From Lentzea alba (GTDB lineage: Bacteria; Actinomycetota; Actinomycetes; Mycobacteriales; Pseudonocardiaceae), in assembly GCF_011067745.1 (NCBI RefSeq), contig NZ_JAAMPJ010000001.1:916829-980828 (forward strand): 64,000 bases of DNA. Direction: 5' to 3'. Under the pieces are notes generated by a model. The model worked only from the letters and a program-made list of their open reading frames with translations, had not been told where the DNA came from and made no database searches. Below, piece after piece: positions 53,731 to 63,297 of the stretch (position 1 is its first letter; every line of letters starts with the position of its first letter). The translations under genes were made by a program, and so were the position numbers.

Positions 53731-54813
53731 GTGCTGTTCGTGGTGCTCGGCTGTTCGATCGCGTTCGCGTTGCTGGTGGTGGAAGTGGTCCACCGGCTGG
53801 TGCGGCGCTTCACCCACAGCGGCAAGATGTACCGGCCAGGCCAGGTGTTCGGAGCCTTGCTGGCCACCCAGATAAGCCTGAGCGTGTACCCGGTGGACGC
53901 GCCGATCGCCCTGCACGCGCTGGGCATCGCGTTGATCCTGGCCGGGGCGTGGCTGCTCTCGGCCCTCATCAGCACGCTGGTGGACATCTCGCTGTCGCGG
54001 ATTCGCACGGACGTCACGGACAACCGGCACGCGCGGCGCGTGCACACGCAGGTCACGTTGGTGCGGCGGCTCGCGTTGGTGATCATCGGCGTGTTGGCGG
54101 TGGGTGCGATCCTGATGACGTTCCCAGGGGCGCGTGCGGTCGGGTCGACCGTGTTGGCGTCCGCGGCTGTTATTGGTGCTGTGGCGGCGTTGGCGGCGCA
54201 GTCGTTGCTGGGCAACGTGATTTCGGGGATGCAGATCGCGTTCAGCGACGCGGTGCGGCTGGATGACGTTGTGGTGGTTGAAGGTGAGTGGGGGCGGGTC
54301 GAGGACATCACGCTGACGTACGTGGTGCTGCACCTGTGGGACGACCGGCGGTTGGTGTTGCCGACCTCGTACTTCTTGAAGACTCCCTTCGAGAACTGGA
54401 CGCGCACGCAGTCGGCGTTGCTCGGGACGGTCGAGCTCGATCTGGACTGGACGGTGCCGGTCGAGGCGATGCGACAGGAGATGCGGTCCATGCTGGAGGG
54501 CAGCGATCTGTGGGACGGGCGGGTGTCCGTGCTGCAGGTTACGGCCGCTACGCAGGGGTTCGTGCGGGTGCGGGCTCTCGTCAGCGCTGCCGATGCCGGG
54601 AAGCTGTGGGATCTCAGGTGTCTGGTGCGGGAGCACCTGGTGGATTGGCTGCAGAGGCAGCACAGTGGGGCGTTGCCGCAGGTCAGGACGCGCGCGGTCA
54701 CCGGGACGAAGCGGCAGCTGCCGGCCAGCGACCAGCACACGGACGCGCGGGTGTTCGGCGAGAGCCTGGACGGGGCGCAGCGGGAGCAAGCGTTTGCGGG
54801 GCCCAAGCAGTAG
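53731..54813 (+). CDS. Small-conductance mechanosensitive channel (MscS family)
   Basis: A 360-residue membrane protein starting with GTG. Four or so helices (about 1-25, 55-85, 105-130, 135-165) end in the pore helix pattern AAVIGAVAALAAQSLLGNV. The beta domain follows (GVQIAFSD-type segment MQIAFSDAVRLDDVVVVEG, then WGRVEDITLTYVVL and LVLPTSYFL), all classical for MscS. It opens under membrane tension and releases solutes on osmotic downshock. A C-terminal extension of about 60 residues is unique and hydrophilic. Confidence 0.94.
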   Translation: MLFVVLGCSIAFALLVVEVVHRLVRRFTHSGKMYRPGQVFGALLATQISLSVYPVDAPIALHALGIALILAGAWLLSALISTLVDISLSRIRTDVTDNRHARRVHTQVTLVRRLALVIIGVLAVGAILMTFPGARAVGSTVLASAAVIGAVAALAAQSLLGNVISGMQIAFSDAVRLDDVVVVEGEWGRVEDITLTYVVLHLWDDRRLVLPTSYFLKTPFENWTRTQSALLGTVELDLDWTVPVEAMRQEMRSMLEGSDLWDGRVSVLQVTAATQGFVRVRALVSAADAGKLWDLRCLVREHLVDWLQRQHSGALPQVRTRAVTGTKRQLPASDQHTDARVFGESLDGAQREQAFAGPKQ

Positions 54814-54831
54814 ATCGGTACCGTCGAAGGC

Positions 54832-55512
54832 ATGAACGTCATCGTGCACGGCGGGCAAAACGTTGCGGCGGACTGGAACCAGGTCAAAGCGCTGGTGGAA
54901 CCCGCCGAAGTACCGGAACGACGTGGCCGCAACGGGGTGCCGTTGCCCGACGACTACAGCCTGCGCACCGAGATCGACGACCTGCACGCGGTCCTCGACC
55001 GGCACGAGCAGCCGACCCTCATCGGGCACAGCTACGGCGGGCTCATCGCACTGCTGGCGGCCCAGGAACGCGACGACCTCAAGGCGCTCGTGCTGTACGA
55101 CCCTCCGCTGCGCCTGGACAGCGCCACCATCGCGAGCTTCGGTCAGGCTCTGGACAGCGGCGACCGCGATCTCGCACTGGAGATCATGGTCACCGAGATC
55201 GCGGGAGAACACGCGTTCCGCGACACCGATCCGGCGCGGTGGCTCAAAGCGCAGGAGTTGCTCGACACGACGTTCGAGGAGCTCAAGGAGATCGACGGCT
55301 ACCGCTACCAGCCGCCGAAGTTGCGGGTGCCGGTGACGGTCGTCGTGGGTGAGCGCACCGACCACATCTTCGGGCCGGCCGCGCGGGAGCTCGTGCGGGA
55401 CACCGGCGGCACCTTCGTCACGCTCAAGGGCGAAGGACATGTGGCGCACCGGACGAACCCTGAGCTGCTGGCCGCGACGATCCGCGCGGGATCCACCACA
55501 CTGGGCGGATGA
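54832..55512 (+). CDS. Alpha/beta hydrolase coupled to an MFS transporter
   Basis: A 226-residue single-domain hydrolase. The nucleophile Ser lies in LIGHSYGGLIA (near 66), Asp in VGERTDHIFGP and His in GEGHVAHRT (near 205). The N-terminus MNVIVHGGQN includes the oxyanion turn. The substrate is unknown. The last bases overlap the MFS transporter start (ATGA), so hydrolysis and transport of related compounds are probably linked. It starts 18 bp after the MscS gene. Confidence 0.88.
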   Translation: MNVIVHGGQNVAADWNQVKALVEPAEVPERRGRNGVPLPDDYSLRTEIDDLHAVLDRHEQPTLIGHSYGGLIALLAAQERDDLKALVLYDPPLRLDSATIASFGQALDSGDRDLALEIMVTEIAGEHAFRDTDPARWLKAQELLDTTFEELKEIDGYRYQPPKLRVPVTVVVGERTDHIFGPAARELVRDTGGTFVTLKGEGHVAHRTNPELLAATIRAGSTTLGG

Positions 55513-56855
55513 GAACCGGGGATCAGGTCGTCCAGAGCCTGCCGTGGCGGTGGCGCGCGCAGGGCACGATCTTCGTCATCGGCGGGCTCGGGTTCCTGTT
55601 CGACGCCTGGGACGTCACGCTCAACGCGTTCCTGATCCCGCTGGTCAGCGCCGAGTGGGGGCTCAGCCTCGGCGAACGCGGGTGGGTCGGCACGGCGAAC
55701 CTGATCGGGATGGCGGTCGGGGCGTTCGCGTGGGGCTCGATCGCGGACACCATCGGGCGCAAGAAGGCGTTCAGCCTCACGATCCTGATGTTCTCGGTGT
55801 TCACGGTCGCCGGGGCGGCGTCACCGGACTTCGTGACGTTCTGCGCGTTCCGGTTCCTCGCCGGAGTCGGTCTCGGCGGGTGCATCCCGGTCGACTTCGC
55901 GCTGGTCAGCGAGTTCACGCCGACCAAGGTGCGCGGGCGGGTGCTGGCGGCGATGGACGGGTTCTGGCCGCTCGGCGCCACGTTGTGCGGGCTGACCGCC
56001 GCGTTCCTCGCCGACCTGGGCAGCTGGCGGCTGCTGATGCTCACGATGGTGCTGCCCGCGCTCCTGCTGTTCTGGATTCGCCGGGGCGTGCCCGAGTCGC
56101 CGATCTTCCTGGTCGCCAAGGGGCGCACCGAGGAGGCCAGAGAGGTCGTCGACGGGCTGATCGCGAGAACCGGGGCGCCGCCGGAGGAGTGGCGGCTGCC
56201 TGACCCGCAGCAGGTCCAGCGGCTTTCGCCCAGGACGATGTTCACGCAGCTCAAGGACATCTGGCGGTTCGACCCGCGGCGCACGGGAGCGATGTGGTTG
56301 ATGTTCCTCGCCGTGTTCCTGCTGTACTACGGCGCCGTCACGTGGCTGCCGACCATCCTCAAGGCGCAGGGGTACGGGACGTACGCGGCGTTCATGGTCA
56401 CGACCGGGACCGTGGCGGTGGGCGTGGTGGCCGCGCTGATCAGCGCCTGGCTCGTGGACGTGTTCGGGCGCAAGTGGGTCATCGCGGTGACCGCGCCGCT
56501 CGCGTCGGTGGCGCTGGTCCTGTTCGCGGTGCAGATCGACGTCGACACCGCCGCGAAAGTGTGGATCACGCTCTACGGGGCGCTGATCCAGATCGCGATC
56601 CCCGCGCTGTACGCGTTCGCGCCGGAGCTGTACCCGACGCACCTGCGGGCCAGCGGGTTCGGCTGGGCGTCGACGATCAGCCGGATCGGGGCCGGGTTCG
56701 TGCCGGTGCTGCTCGGGGCGATCCTGTGGCCACGCCTGGGGTTGCCGCTGACCTTCGCGGTGATCGGGGTCGTGGTGGTGGGCGGGGTGATCGTGATGAT
56801 GCTCGCCGTGCCGGAAACCCGGATGCAACCGCTCGCGGAGACCGTTCCGTCCTAG
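55509..56855 (+). CDS. MFS transporter, sugar/aromatic-acid type
   Basis: A 448-residue major facilitator protein with 12 predicted helices. The first half has the loop 2-3 motif WGSIADTIGRKKAF (near 73-86) and the second half the equivalent DVFGRKWVIA (near 317). A Pro-Glu-Ser motif after helix 6 (RRGVPESPIFLVAKGR) places it with the sugar and aromatic-acid proton symporters. The long central loop (about 205-250) is cytosolic. It is translationally coupled to the upstream hydrolase. The substrate is not evident. Confidence 0.92.
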   Translation: MRTGDQVVQSLPWRWRAQGTIFVIGGLGFLFDAWDVTLNAFLIPLVSAEWGLSLGERGWVGTANLIGMAVGAFAWGSIADTIGRKKAFSLTILMFSVFTVAGAASPDFVTFCAFRFLAGVGLGGCIPVDFALVSEFTPTKVRGRVLAAMDGFWPLGATLCGLTAAFLADLGSWRLLMLTMVLPALLLFWIRRGVPESPIFLVAKGRTEEAREVVDGLIARTGAPPEEWRLPDPQQVQRLSPRTMFTQLKDIWRFDPRRTGAMWLMFLAVFLLYYGAVTWLPTILKAQGYGTYAAFMVTTGTVAVGVVAALISAWLVDVFGRKWVIAVTAPLASVALVLFAVQIDVDTAAKVWITLYGALIQIAIPALYAFAPELYPTHLRASGFGWASTISRIGAGFVPVLLGAILWPRLGLPLTFAVIGVVVVGGVIVMMLAVPETRMQPLAETVPS

Positions 56856-56859
56856 GCTC

Positions 56860-57231
56860 ATGAGAAGACCGCTCGCCGTCGCGTTTTGCGCGCTGGCTCT
56901 CGGCAGCTGTGGTGCGAACGGGGCCCCGACCGTGCCGTACGGGGAGGTCCCAGTCGTGTCTTCAGCAAAACCGGACAGGAACCGGATCGAGCAGGCGAAG
57001 CGCGACGGCCACCTCACCGTGCCACTGATGATCTCCGTGCAGCCGGGACGCGACGAGGAGGTCGAGCAGGCACTGACGAAGCTGGGCGCGACCGTCGAGT
57101 CGCGGGATCCCAGAATCGGTTACCTGCGGGCCGAGATGCCGGTCGACAAGGTGGAAGACGTTCATCTCATCAGCGGTGTGTCCAAAGTGGACATGGACGA
57201 GCCGCTCGGCAACAAGCTCCCTGAACCGTAG
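56860..57231 (+). CDS. Lipoprotein resembling a subtilase propeptide
   Basis: A 123-residue lipoprotein with lipobox LGSC (Cys17). Residues 39-114 align without gaps to residues 48-123 of the subtilase encoded next door on the other strand. By eye about 24 of 76 positions are identical, including LGATV, the Pro-x-Asp and VSxVDxD near the end. In the subtilase this segment is the I9-like intramolecular chaperone/inhibitor. A membrane-anchored, free copy could fold or inhibit the protease at the cell surface. It starts 4 bp after the MFS stop, and its 3' end faces the subtilase gene across a bidirectional terminator. Confidence 0.85.
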   Translation: MRRPLAVAFCALALGSCGANGAPTVPYGEVPVVSSAKPDRNRIEQAKRDGHLTVPLMISVQPGRDEEVEQALTKLGATVESRDPRIGYLRAEMPVDKVEDVHLISGVSKVDMDEPLGNKLPEP

Positions 57232-57268
57232 AAAGCCCCAGGATCTCGTGAATCCTGGGGCTTTCTAC
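57228..57268. terminator. Bidirectional terminator between lipoprotein and subtilase
   Basis: A perfect 17-bp stem (GTAGAAAGCCCCAGGAT and its complement at 57252-57268) with a 7-nt loop CTCGTGA. The AGAAAG and CTTTC edges suit termination in both directions. It overlaps the lipoprotein stop codon and lies 16 bp from the subtilase stop. Confidence 0.93.
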
Positions 57269-57284
57269 GTCACTCAGTGGAACT

Positions 57285-60200
57285 TCAGCTGACGGACTGG
57301 ACCGTCACGACACCGCGGCCGACGACGTTCTCGTCCGCCGTGCGCACCTCGAGCTCACCGCGCAGCACGCGGCCGGCACCGGGCTGGCCGAGCGGCGTGA
57401 TGACGCCCGACGCGGTCCAGGACGTGCCAGCGGCGTGGTCGGCGTTGCTGTCGGTCACGGTCAGCGTGCCGAGACCGGCCGAGATGTAGGCGTCGAAGTA
57501 GTCGTACGCCGTGGTGCCCGTCGGAATCGCGTAGCCGAACACCTCTACGCGCCACAGACCGGCGGCCGGGTTGGCGACCGACACCGACTCCTCGGAGTCA
57601 CCGTCCGCCGACACGCCTGCCTGCACACAGCTGCCCGTCGAGCAGTTGAACAGGGTCAGGTCGAGGTCGGCACCCGCGTCGGACGGGTTGCCGATCGTCG
57701 TGGTGATCCGCGACGCGCCGGCCGGCACCTGGATGTCGAAGGTCTTGGCCTCCAGGCCGATCGACGGACGGTCCGTCTTCGCGCTGCCGACCGCGCCCGC
57801 CACGAGCCGGCCGTTGAACGCGGCCTGCGTGTTCGTGACGGTGTAGCTGCGGTTGAGCGGGGCGCCCAGCGTCGCGGACGCGATGACGTCCGGGTTCGGG
57901 CTGATCGCCGTGCCGAGCACCGACGCGGTCACCGAGTACGGCGCCTCAGCGGCGTCGGAGGTGCGACGCGCCTCGACCACGATCTCCCAGACACCGGCCA
58001 TCGGGCTGGTCACCGTGCGGCTGGCCGGCGTGCCACCGGAGCAACCGGCACCCGCGTCCGGGTTGTAGCAGTTGGTCGAGCTGGTCACGTCCAGCGGCAC
58101 ACCCTGCGGGGTGAAGCGCAGGAAGCGGACCTGGCCCTTGCCGGCCTCGGCGCCACCGGCGGCCATGTCGATCTTCAGCGCGGTGGTGCCCTTGGGCACG
58201 TTCACGAAGAGGCTGGTCGACTGGTTGCGCGCGATCGTGCCCGACTTGGTGACCGCGAACTTGTTGGCGGCGTTGAAGTTCTCCGCCGCGAACACGGTGT
58301 TCAGGGTCTGCACGTCGACACCGGGGGTCTCGACGTCGTCCAGCTGCAGGACGGCGCTGTGCGCGCCCGCGGTCGTCGCCTTGATCTTCACCGGGAACTG
58401 GACCGGCGTGTTCAGCGGCAGGTCCACGGTCTTGGCGGCCTTGAACGTGCCGTCGTTGCCCTTCCAGGAAACCTTCCAGGTCTCCAGGTGGTCGTGACCG
58501 GTGGTGCGGGTCAGCGTGTAGGTGCGGGTGTACTCCTGGCCCGCGGTCACGCCTTCACGGTCGTGGATGCCGACACCGGTGTTCGGGGTGGCCAGCAGTC
58601 CACTGAGGACGGTGTTGACCGGAACCGACGTCGTGACCTTGTTCGGCACGCCGTGCTTGTCCAGCAACGACCAGGCGGCGTTGGTGTTGAACAGACCGGC
58701 GCCCTGCTCGTAGGCACCCAGGGTGCTCACGAAGTTCGCGCTGCGCTGGATCGCGTACCGCAGCTCGGCGCTCGTCGGACGCTGGCCGTCGTGCTCAGCC
58801 TTGTACGCGCTCACGAGCAGCGCGGCGGCACCGGTCGCCTGCGGGGCGGCCATCGAGGTGCCGTTGAACATGGCGTAGCCGGCCGGGAGGGCGTAGGTAC
58901 CGGCCACCGGGCCGGGGGTCTGCCAGCGCGGCGTGGTGGAGATCGCCGAACCCGGCGCGATGATGTTCGGCTTGAAGCCGCCGTCCTCAGCCGGGCCGCG
59001 CGACGAGAAGCCGTGCAGGCTCTGCTTCTGCGCGGTCTTCGAGCCGTAGTTGGACAGCCAGGTCGCGCTGGTGATGTACGAACCGACGCTCACCGCGTCC
59101 GTGGCGACCGACGGGTCACCGACGGTGTTCGCGCCCGCACCCGAGTTGCCCGCCGAGATGAAGATCTGGACGTTGTACTCGTTGATCGTGCGGTTGTAGA
59201 GCTCGGCGCGCGCGTTGTTGCCGTCGTTGAGCGCCGGGAGGCCACCGATGGAGATGTTCACGACGTCGGCGCCGTTGCGCGCGGCGTAGAGGACACCGTC
59301 GATGAGGCCGGAGCTGGTGCAGGACGGCGTGGAGAGGCAGGCCTTGATCGCCATCAGCTTGGCGCCGGGGGCGGCACCGGCCATCTTGCCGTCGAACATC
59401 TTGTGGGCCGCGGTGATGCCGGCGACGTGGGTGCCGTGCGCACCGCCCGCGATGCCGAGGTTCACGTAGGGCGTGCCCGCGTTGTCGTAGATCGAGCGGT
59501 CGGTCTGCACGACGAACGCGACGCGGTCGACGACGGTGGTCGCGGGGTTGTCGGTGCCGAAGAAGCCGACGTCCTGCTTGACCTTGTAGTCGAGCATCCG
59601 CTTGTTGTTGGTGAAGTTGCCGTCACCGTCGCTGTCGACGAAAACTTCCTTCGTCGTGATGTCCTGGATGACACCGAACGCGTCGAGGCGGTCGCCGTCG
59701 CGGTTGATGTCACCACCGGTCTCGGACGCGGCGGTGCCGAGGTCGCCCGCCGTCTCGCGGAAGAGGCCGAACGAGTAGGGGCCGCCGGTCGCGGGCGCCG
59801 TGTACTCCTTGCCGCCCTCGACGAACTTGCCGACGCGGCCGGTCTTGGTCATGGTGACCCAGGTGCCGTCACCGGAGTTGGTGGCGTTGGCGTTGTACCA
59901 GTCGATGATCTTGCGCTCACCGGTGGTGGTCTTCTGCAGGGACGGGGTGTCCAGGTCGATGCCGGAGTCGATCACGGCGATCGTGGTCCCGCGGCCGTCC
60001 CACTGCGGGTGCGCGGTGGCGAACTGCGCCGCCTGCGTGTCCTGCGTCGGCATGTACGGGTTGGTGCGCGCGGTCTTCGCGTCCGGAGCCTTCTGCGGAG
60101 CAGGGTCCTCCATGCCGGCCGGGCGCGGGTCGTCGAGCGCGATCAGCCCGTCGACGTCCACCGTGCTGACCGAGGCCAGCTTGGCGGCCTTCTCCGCGTT

Positions 60201-60515
60201 GTCACGCGGGATGGTGACCTTGACGTAGTCGACGTCCTTCTCGGTCTTCTGGACCGTGGCGCCGAGAGCCTTGAGGTCGTTGATCGCGGCGTCGGTCTTG
60301 CCGTCCTCGGCGGCGACCAGCAGGTCGACGGTCGCCTTGCCCTCACGGGCGGCCTCGTCGACGAGCGCGCGGTCCGTCTTGTCGAGCTGCTTGTCCGCGG
60401 CGGGTTGCTGCGGAGCGTTCTGCGCGATTGCAGGGGTGGCGGCGAAGCCGAACCCGGCAGTGCCCAGCACCGCGGTCAACAAGACCGTTCCGGTGCGGCG
60501 TCTCCAGTTCTTCAC
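57285..60515 (-). CDS. Large secreted subtilase (S8) with C-terminal domains
   Basis: A 1076-residue secreted serine protease. Start GTG 60515 begins the signal peptide (about 1-32, ending AIAQN); the frame is open further upstream. An I9-like propeptide (about 44-130) precedes the S8 domain with Asp near 182 (AVIDSGIDL), His near 360 (AHGTHVAG) and Ser near 552 (NGTSMAAP). A large insert of about 150 residues between Asp and His (VDSDGDGNFTNN) may bind calcium. The last 450 residues hold beta-rich and PPC-like domains (ADLDLTLFNCSTGSC). The adjacent lipoprotein resembles its propeptide. Confidence 0.95.
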   Translation of the reverse strand: MKNWRRRTGTVLLTAVLGTAGFGFAATPAIAQNAPQQPAADKQLDKTDRALVDEAAREGKATVDLLVAAEDGKTDAAINDLKALGATVQKTEKDVDYVKVTIPRDNAEKAAKLASVSTVDVDGLIALDDPRPAGMEDPAPQKAPDAKTARTNPYMPTQDTQAAQFATAHPQWDGRGTTIAVIDSGIDLDTPSLQKTTTGERKIIDWYNANATNSGDGTWVTMTKTGRVGKFVEGGKEYTAPATGGPYSFGLFRETAGDLGTAASETGGDINRDGDRLDAFGVIQDITTKEVFVDSDGDGNFTNNKRMLDYKVKQDVGFFGTDNPATTVVDRVAFVVQTDRSIYDNAGTPYVNLGIAGGAHGTHVAGITAAHKMFDGKMAGAAPGAKLMAIKACLSTPSCTSSGLIDGVLYAARNGADVVNISIGGLPALNDGNNARAELYNRTINEYNVQIFISAGNSGAGANTVGDPSVATDAVSVGSYITSATWLSNYGSKTAQKQSLHGFSSRGPAEDGGFKPNIIAPGSAISTTPRWQTPGPVAGTYALPAGYAMFNGTSMAAPQATGAAALLVSAYKAEHDGQRPTSAELRYAIQRSANFVSTLGAYEQGAGLFNTNAAWSLLDKHGVPNKVTTSVPVNTVLSGLLATPNTGVGIHDREGVTAGQEYTRTYTLTRTTGHDHLETWKVSWKGNDGTFKAAKTVDLPLNTPVQFPVKIKATTAGAHSAVLQLDDVETPGVDVQTLNTVFAAENFNAANKFAVTKSGTIARNQSTSLFVNVPKGTTALKIDMAAGGAEAGKGQVRFLRFTPQGVPLDVTSSTNCYNPDAGAGCSGGTPASRTVTSPMAGVWEIVVEARRTSDAAEAPYSVTASVLGTAISPNPDVIASATLGAPLNRSYTVTNTQAAFNGRLVAGAVGSAKTDRPSIGLEAKTFDIQVPAGASRITTTIGNPSDAGADLDLTLFNCSTGSCVQAGVSADGDSEESVSVANPAAGLWRVEVFGYAIPTGTTAYDYFDAYISAGLGTLTVTDSNADHAAGTSWTASGVITPLGQPGAGRVLRGELEVRTADENVVGRGVVTVQSVS

Positions 60516-60686
60516 GGCGCAAATGCCCTTCGTGGGGTAAAGAGTGCCCCGAAGCACATCTCTTCGTCTCGCGCGGGGCAATCGGCTTCCCGGAGCATTC
60601 TCGGGATCCACATTGGACTGTTCAGTGGCTTGAACGGGCAGGGTATTAGTGCTGCGCGTTTCTTTGCCGCCGTGGAACGAGCAGTT

Positions 60687-60718
60687 CCCCTCCAGTCAAG
60701 AGCTGATGGAGGGGAATG
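60687..60718. terminator. Stem-loop downstream of the PH-like gene
   Basis: TTCCCCTCCA and TGGAGGGGAA form a perfect 10-bp stem with a 12-nt loop. It lies 49 bp beyond the stop of the 60767 gene and upstream of the subtilase, so it may separate the two. Confidence 0.5.
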
Positions 60719-60766
60719 TCAAGGTGGTGTCAACGGTGAACGTCGTTGCCGTGTAACAGGATCCCG

Positions 60767-61309
60767 TCAGCGAGCGATGGACTGATCACTATTTCTGCCC
60801 ATCAGCGAACGCAATCTCGACCGAAGGCGTTGGACGATCCCCTGGCCGGTGGCGAGCACTTTCGGCTGCGCGCCGCACGACGGACAGTTACCGCGATGTG
60901 CTTTTAATGCCCGCTGGAGTTCGTTGATGTGCGCCGCGGTCCGTTCGGGCACGGAGTCCTTTTTGACCGAGAGCAGACTCAGCTCGGTCAGCGCCGCCCT
61001 GCCCCGGTCGTGCCGGATCGCGGGCGCGATGGTGTGGAAGAGGATCAGGTTCCGCCGCCGCGCGGGCTCGACGGCGCGGACGTCGCACCACGCGATGGTG
61101 CTCTGGCGGTCGAGGCTGCTCGACTCGATGCCTTCAGGCGTGAGTTTCGTGCCCATCTTGAAGCTGCGCCACGCGACGGTGCCGCCCATGAGGGACCACA
61201 GGCCGCCGAAGACGTAGCCGAACCACGGGCCGTCCGCCATCGCGAGCGGCCCGCTGACGGCCACGGCGGTGCCGAGGCCGAACAGGACCCATCTCCACCT
61301 GGTGTGCAT
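60767..61309 (-). CDS. Membrane protein with PH-like domain and CxxC
   Basis: A 180-residue protein. Two hydrophobic helices (about 5-24 and 28-46) are followed by a bacterial PH-like strand pattern (KMGTKLTPEGIESSSLDRQSTIAWCDV in part, about 50-80) and by a helical region. NCPSCG near 140 forms a CxxC pair that may bind zinc. The tail is basic and probably cytosolic. I do not know its role. It is divergent from the frameshifted NB-ARC gene. Confidence 0.75.
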   Translation of the reverse strand: MHTRWRWVLFGLGTAVAVSGPLAMADGPWFGYVFGGLWSLMGGTVAWRSFKMGTKLTPEGIESSSLDRQSTIAWCDVRAVEPARRRNLILFHTIAPAIRHDRGRAALTELSLLSVKKDSVPERTAAHINELQRALKAHRGNCPSCGAQPKVLATGQGIVQRLRSRLRSLMGRNSDQSIAR

Positions 61310-61352
61310 GTCCCCATCCTGTTTACCCGAATCGGGCGCTTAGCATTGTTCG

Positions 61353-63270
61353 GTGCCCAACCAGGACCTGCCTCTGCGGGCGGAGTTCCACGGTCTGCCC
61401 GATGTGCCTGAGGACCAGGTGGTCACCGGGCTGATCCCGCACGAGCCGCCCAACTTCCAAACGCCTGCCGCGCTCGAGTTGTTGAGTTCGCCGGTCTGCG
61501 TTGTGACCGGACAGCGCGGGGTCGGGAAGACGCAGGTCGCTGCCGCGTACGCCCGTCAGCGGGTGCGGGACGGATGGCTGGTGGCGTGGCTCGGCGGCGA
61601 GACCGAGGACCAGGTCAAGGCCGGGATGGCCGAACTGGCCGATCGCCTCGGGCTGTACCGGCCGGAGGACAGCGCCGAGGTCACCTGCGCGAGGGTGCGC
61701 AACCACCTGCAGACGCGGCCGGGACCGGCGTTGCTGGTGTTCGACAACGTGGTGTCGCTGGACGTGGTCCGGCCGCACCTGCCGTCTGTCGGACCGGCCC
61801 AGGTGGTGATCACCAGCACCGCGCGCGGATCACAGGTCGGGCGGGAAGTGCCGGTCGACGTGTTCGACCCGGCGACCGCGGTGCGGTTCCTGGGCGAGGC
61901 CACCGGGCTCGATTACGACGGTGCCGCGGCCGCGCTCGCCAAGGAGCTCGGACACCTGCCGCTGGCGCTCGCCCAGGCGGCGGCCCGGATCAGGGCCGCA
62001 CGCTGGAGCTACGCGAAGTACCTGGGCGCTTTCCGGAAGTTCCCGGCGACGAAGTACCTGCGCCGGCGGGACGGCGATCCGTACCCGCTGGGCGCGGCCA
62101 CCGCGATCCTGATGGCGCTGGAACCGTTCCAGCACATCGCACTCGTGGAGACGCTGGCGGTGCTGTCACCGGACGGCGTGTCACGCCAGCTGCTCGGCGA
62201 CGCCGCCGACGACGAGCTGGTGCTGTTGCACGAGGCGTCACTGGTGGAGTTCGCCGGCGACTCGGCGGTGATCATGCACCGGCTGGTGCAGCGAGTGATC
62301 CGCGACCGCAGCCGCGACTCGAACTGCCAGGCGTTGGTGCACGGCGCGAAACTGCTCTACGCACCCCACCGGCCCGACGACGAACCGTGGGCACGCCGCC
62401 ACCTCGTCAACGAGCACGCCCGGCAGTCCGAAGCAACTGATGGCGAACCTCGGCCCCGACGCACCGCGAAAGGTGACCGAAACGGTGCTCGCGACCAGGC
62501 TGAAGAACGCCCAGGAGGTCGGCGAGATCGCCGACCTCGCCAGAGCGGGCATGATCGCGGCGGAGGTCCACGACGCAGCCGTCACCCTGCTCGGCGAACA
62601 GCACCAGCTGACTGCCAGCGCCCTGCAGCTCGTGGGCTTGGTGCTGCCCTCGGACATGGTCCGCGAGCGCCTGGAGCTGAACCTGGCCAGGTTCCGGGGC
62701 GAGTTCGGCCTGGAACACCGGAACACGCACGCCGCCGCGAACGTGCTCAACAATCAGTACCTGGAGCTCGGCCTGACGGACGAGGCACTGGCGGTGCTCC
62801 AGGAGGTGCTGGAGCCCTGGCGAGACCGTCCACGACTCACGATGCCCGCGTTCGCGACCGCGGAGGCCCTCGCGAGGGCGTACCTCGCGGCAGGACGAGC
62901 CGCGGAGGCGATCACCACGCTGGAACAGGTCGTTCAGGACGCGACGCACGTCTTCGGAGCCGAATCCAGGACGACCCTCATGACGATGTCCATGCTCGCT
63001 GACGCGTACGAGGCGGCAGAACGATCCGACGAAGCGCTGAAGGTTCGCGAACACGTCTGCGCCACCGGCCGGAGGGTGCTCGGCATCGATCACCCGTTCG
63101 CGCTCATCTGCGCCAGCCAACTCGGGGTCACACTGATAAAGCACGGCCAGACGGAGGAAGCCGCGACCCTGCTCCGGGAAACACATGCGCTGGCGAGCCA
63201 GGTCCTCGGCGAACGTCACTGGACCACCGAGTTCGCACAGAAGTGGCTTACGGTCATTCAGCACGACTAG
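61353..63270 (+). pseudogene. Frameshifted NB-ARC/TPR ATPase gene
   Basis: From GTG 61353 the frame encodes a STAND-type ATPase: GLIPHEPPNFQTP, Walker A TGQRGVGKTQVA (near 55), LLVFDNV (near 131), then LGHLPLALAQAAARI and a winged-helix region. After about nt 62430 (HARQSEAT) this frame turns to Arg/Gly-rich nonsense ending at 63002. The natural continuation sits in the next frame (QLMANLGPDAPRKV) and runs to 63270 as TPR helices. One extra base, or two missing, between about 62400 and 62440 would explain it. No effector domain is attached. A true mutation or a sequence error are both possible. Confidence 0.75.
62440..63270 (+). CDS. TPR half of the frameshifted NB-ARC gene
   Basis: A 276-residue open frame beginning MANLGPDAPRKV and made wholly of TPR helices (for example LGLTDEALAVLQEVLEP, AGRAAEAITTLEQVV, SDEALKVREHV). 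It continues the product of the upstream ATPase reading frame after the shift. An internal start at ATG 62440 is possible but has no clear ribosome site, so translation on its own is doubtful. Confidence 0.6.
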   Translation: MANLGPDAPRKVTETVLATRLKNAQEVGEIADLARAGMIAAEVHDAAVTLLGEQHQLTASALQLVGLVLPSDMVRERLELNLARFRGEFGLEHRNTHAAANVLNNQYLELGLTDEALAVLQEVLEPWRDRPRLTMPAFATAEALARAYLAAGRAAEAITTLEQVVQDATHVFGAESRTTLMTMSMLADAYEAAERSDEALKVREHVCATGRRVLGIDHPFALICASQLGVTLIKHGQTEEAATLLRETHALASQVLGERHWTTEFAQKWLTVIQHD

Positions 63271-63297
63271 CGGCTGTTCAGGCGCTACCTTGCGCGC

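Noticed and set aside
57435..60785. Very long open frame antisense to the subtilase
   Set aside because: It mirrors GC-rich third codon positions of the real gene, is Arg/Val-rich and lacks any domain; the same applies to long antisense frames opposite the APC permease, recD2 and the Pls-type gene.
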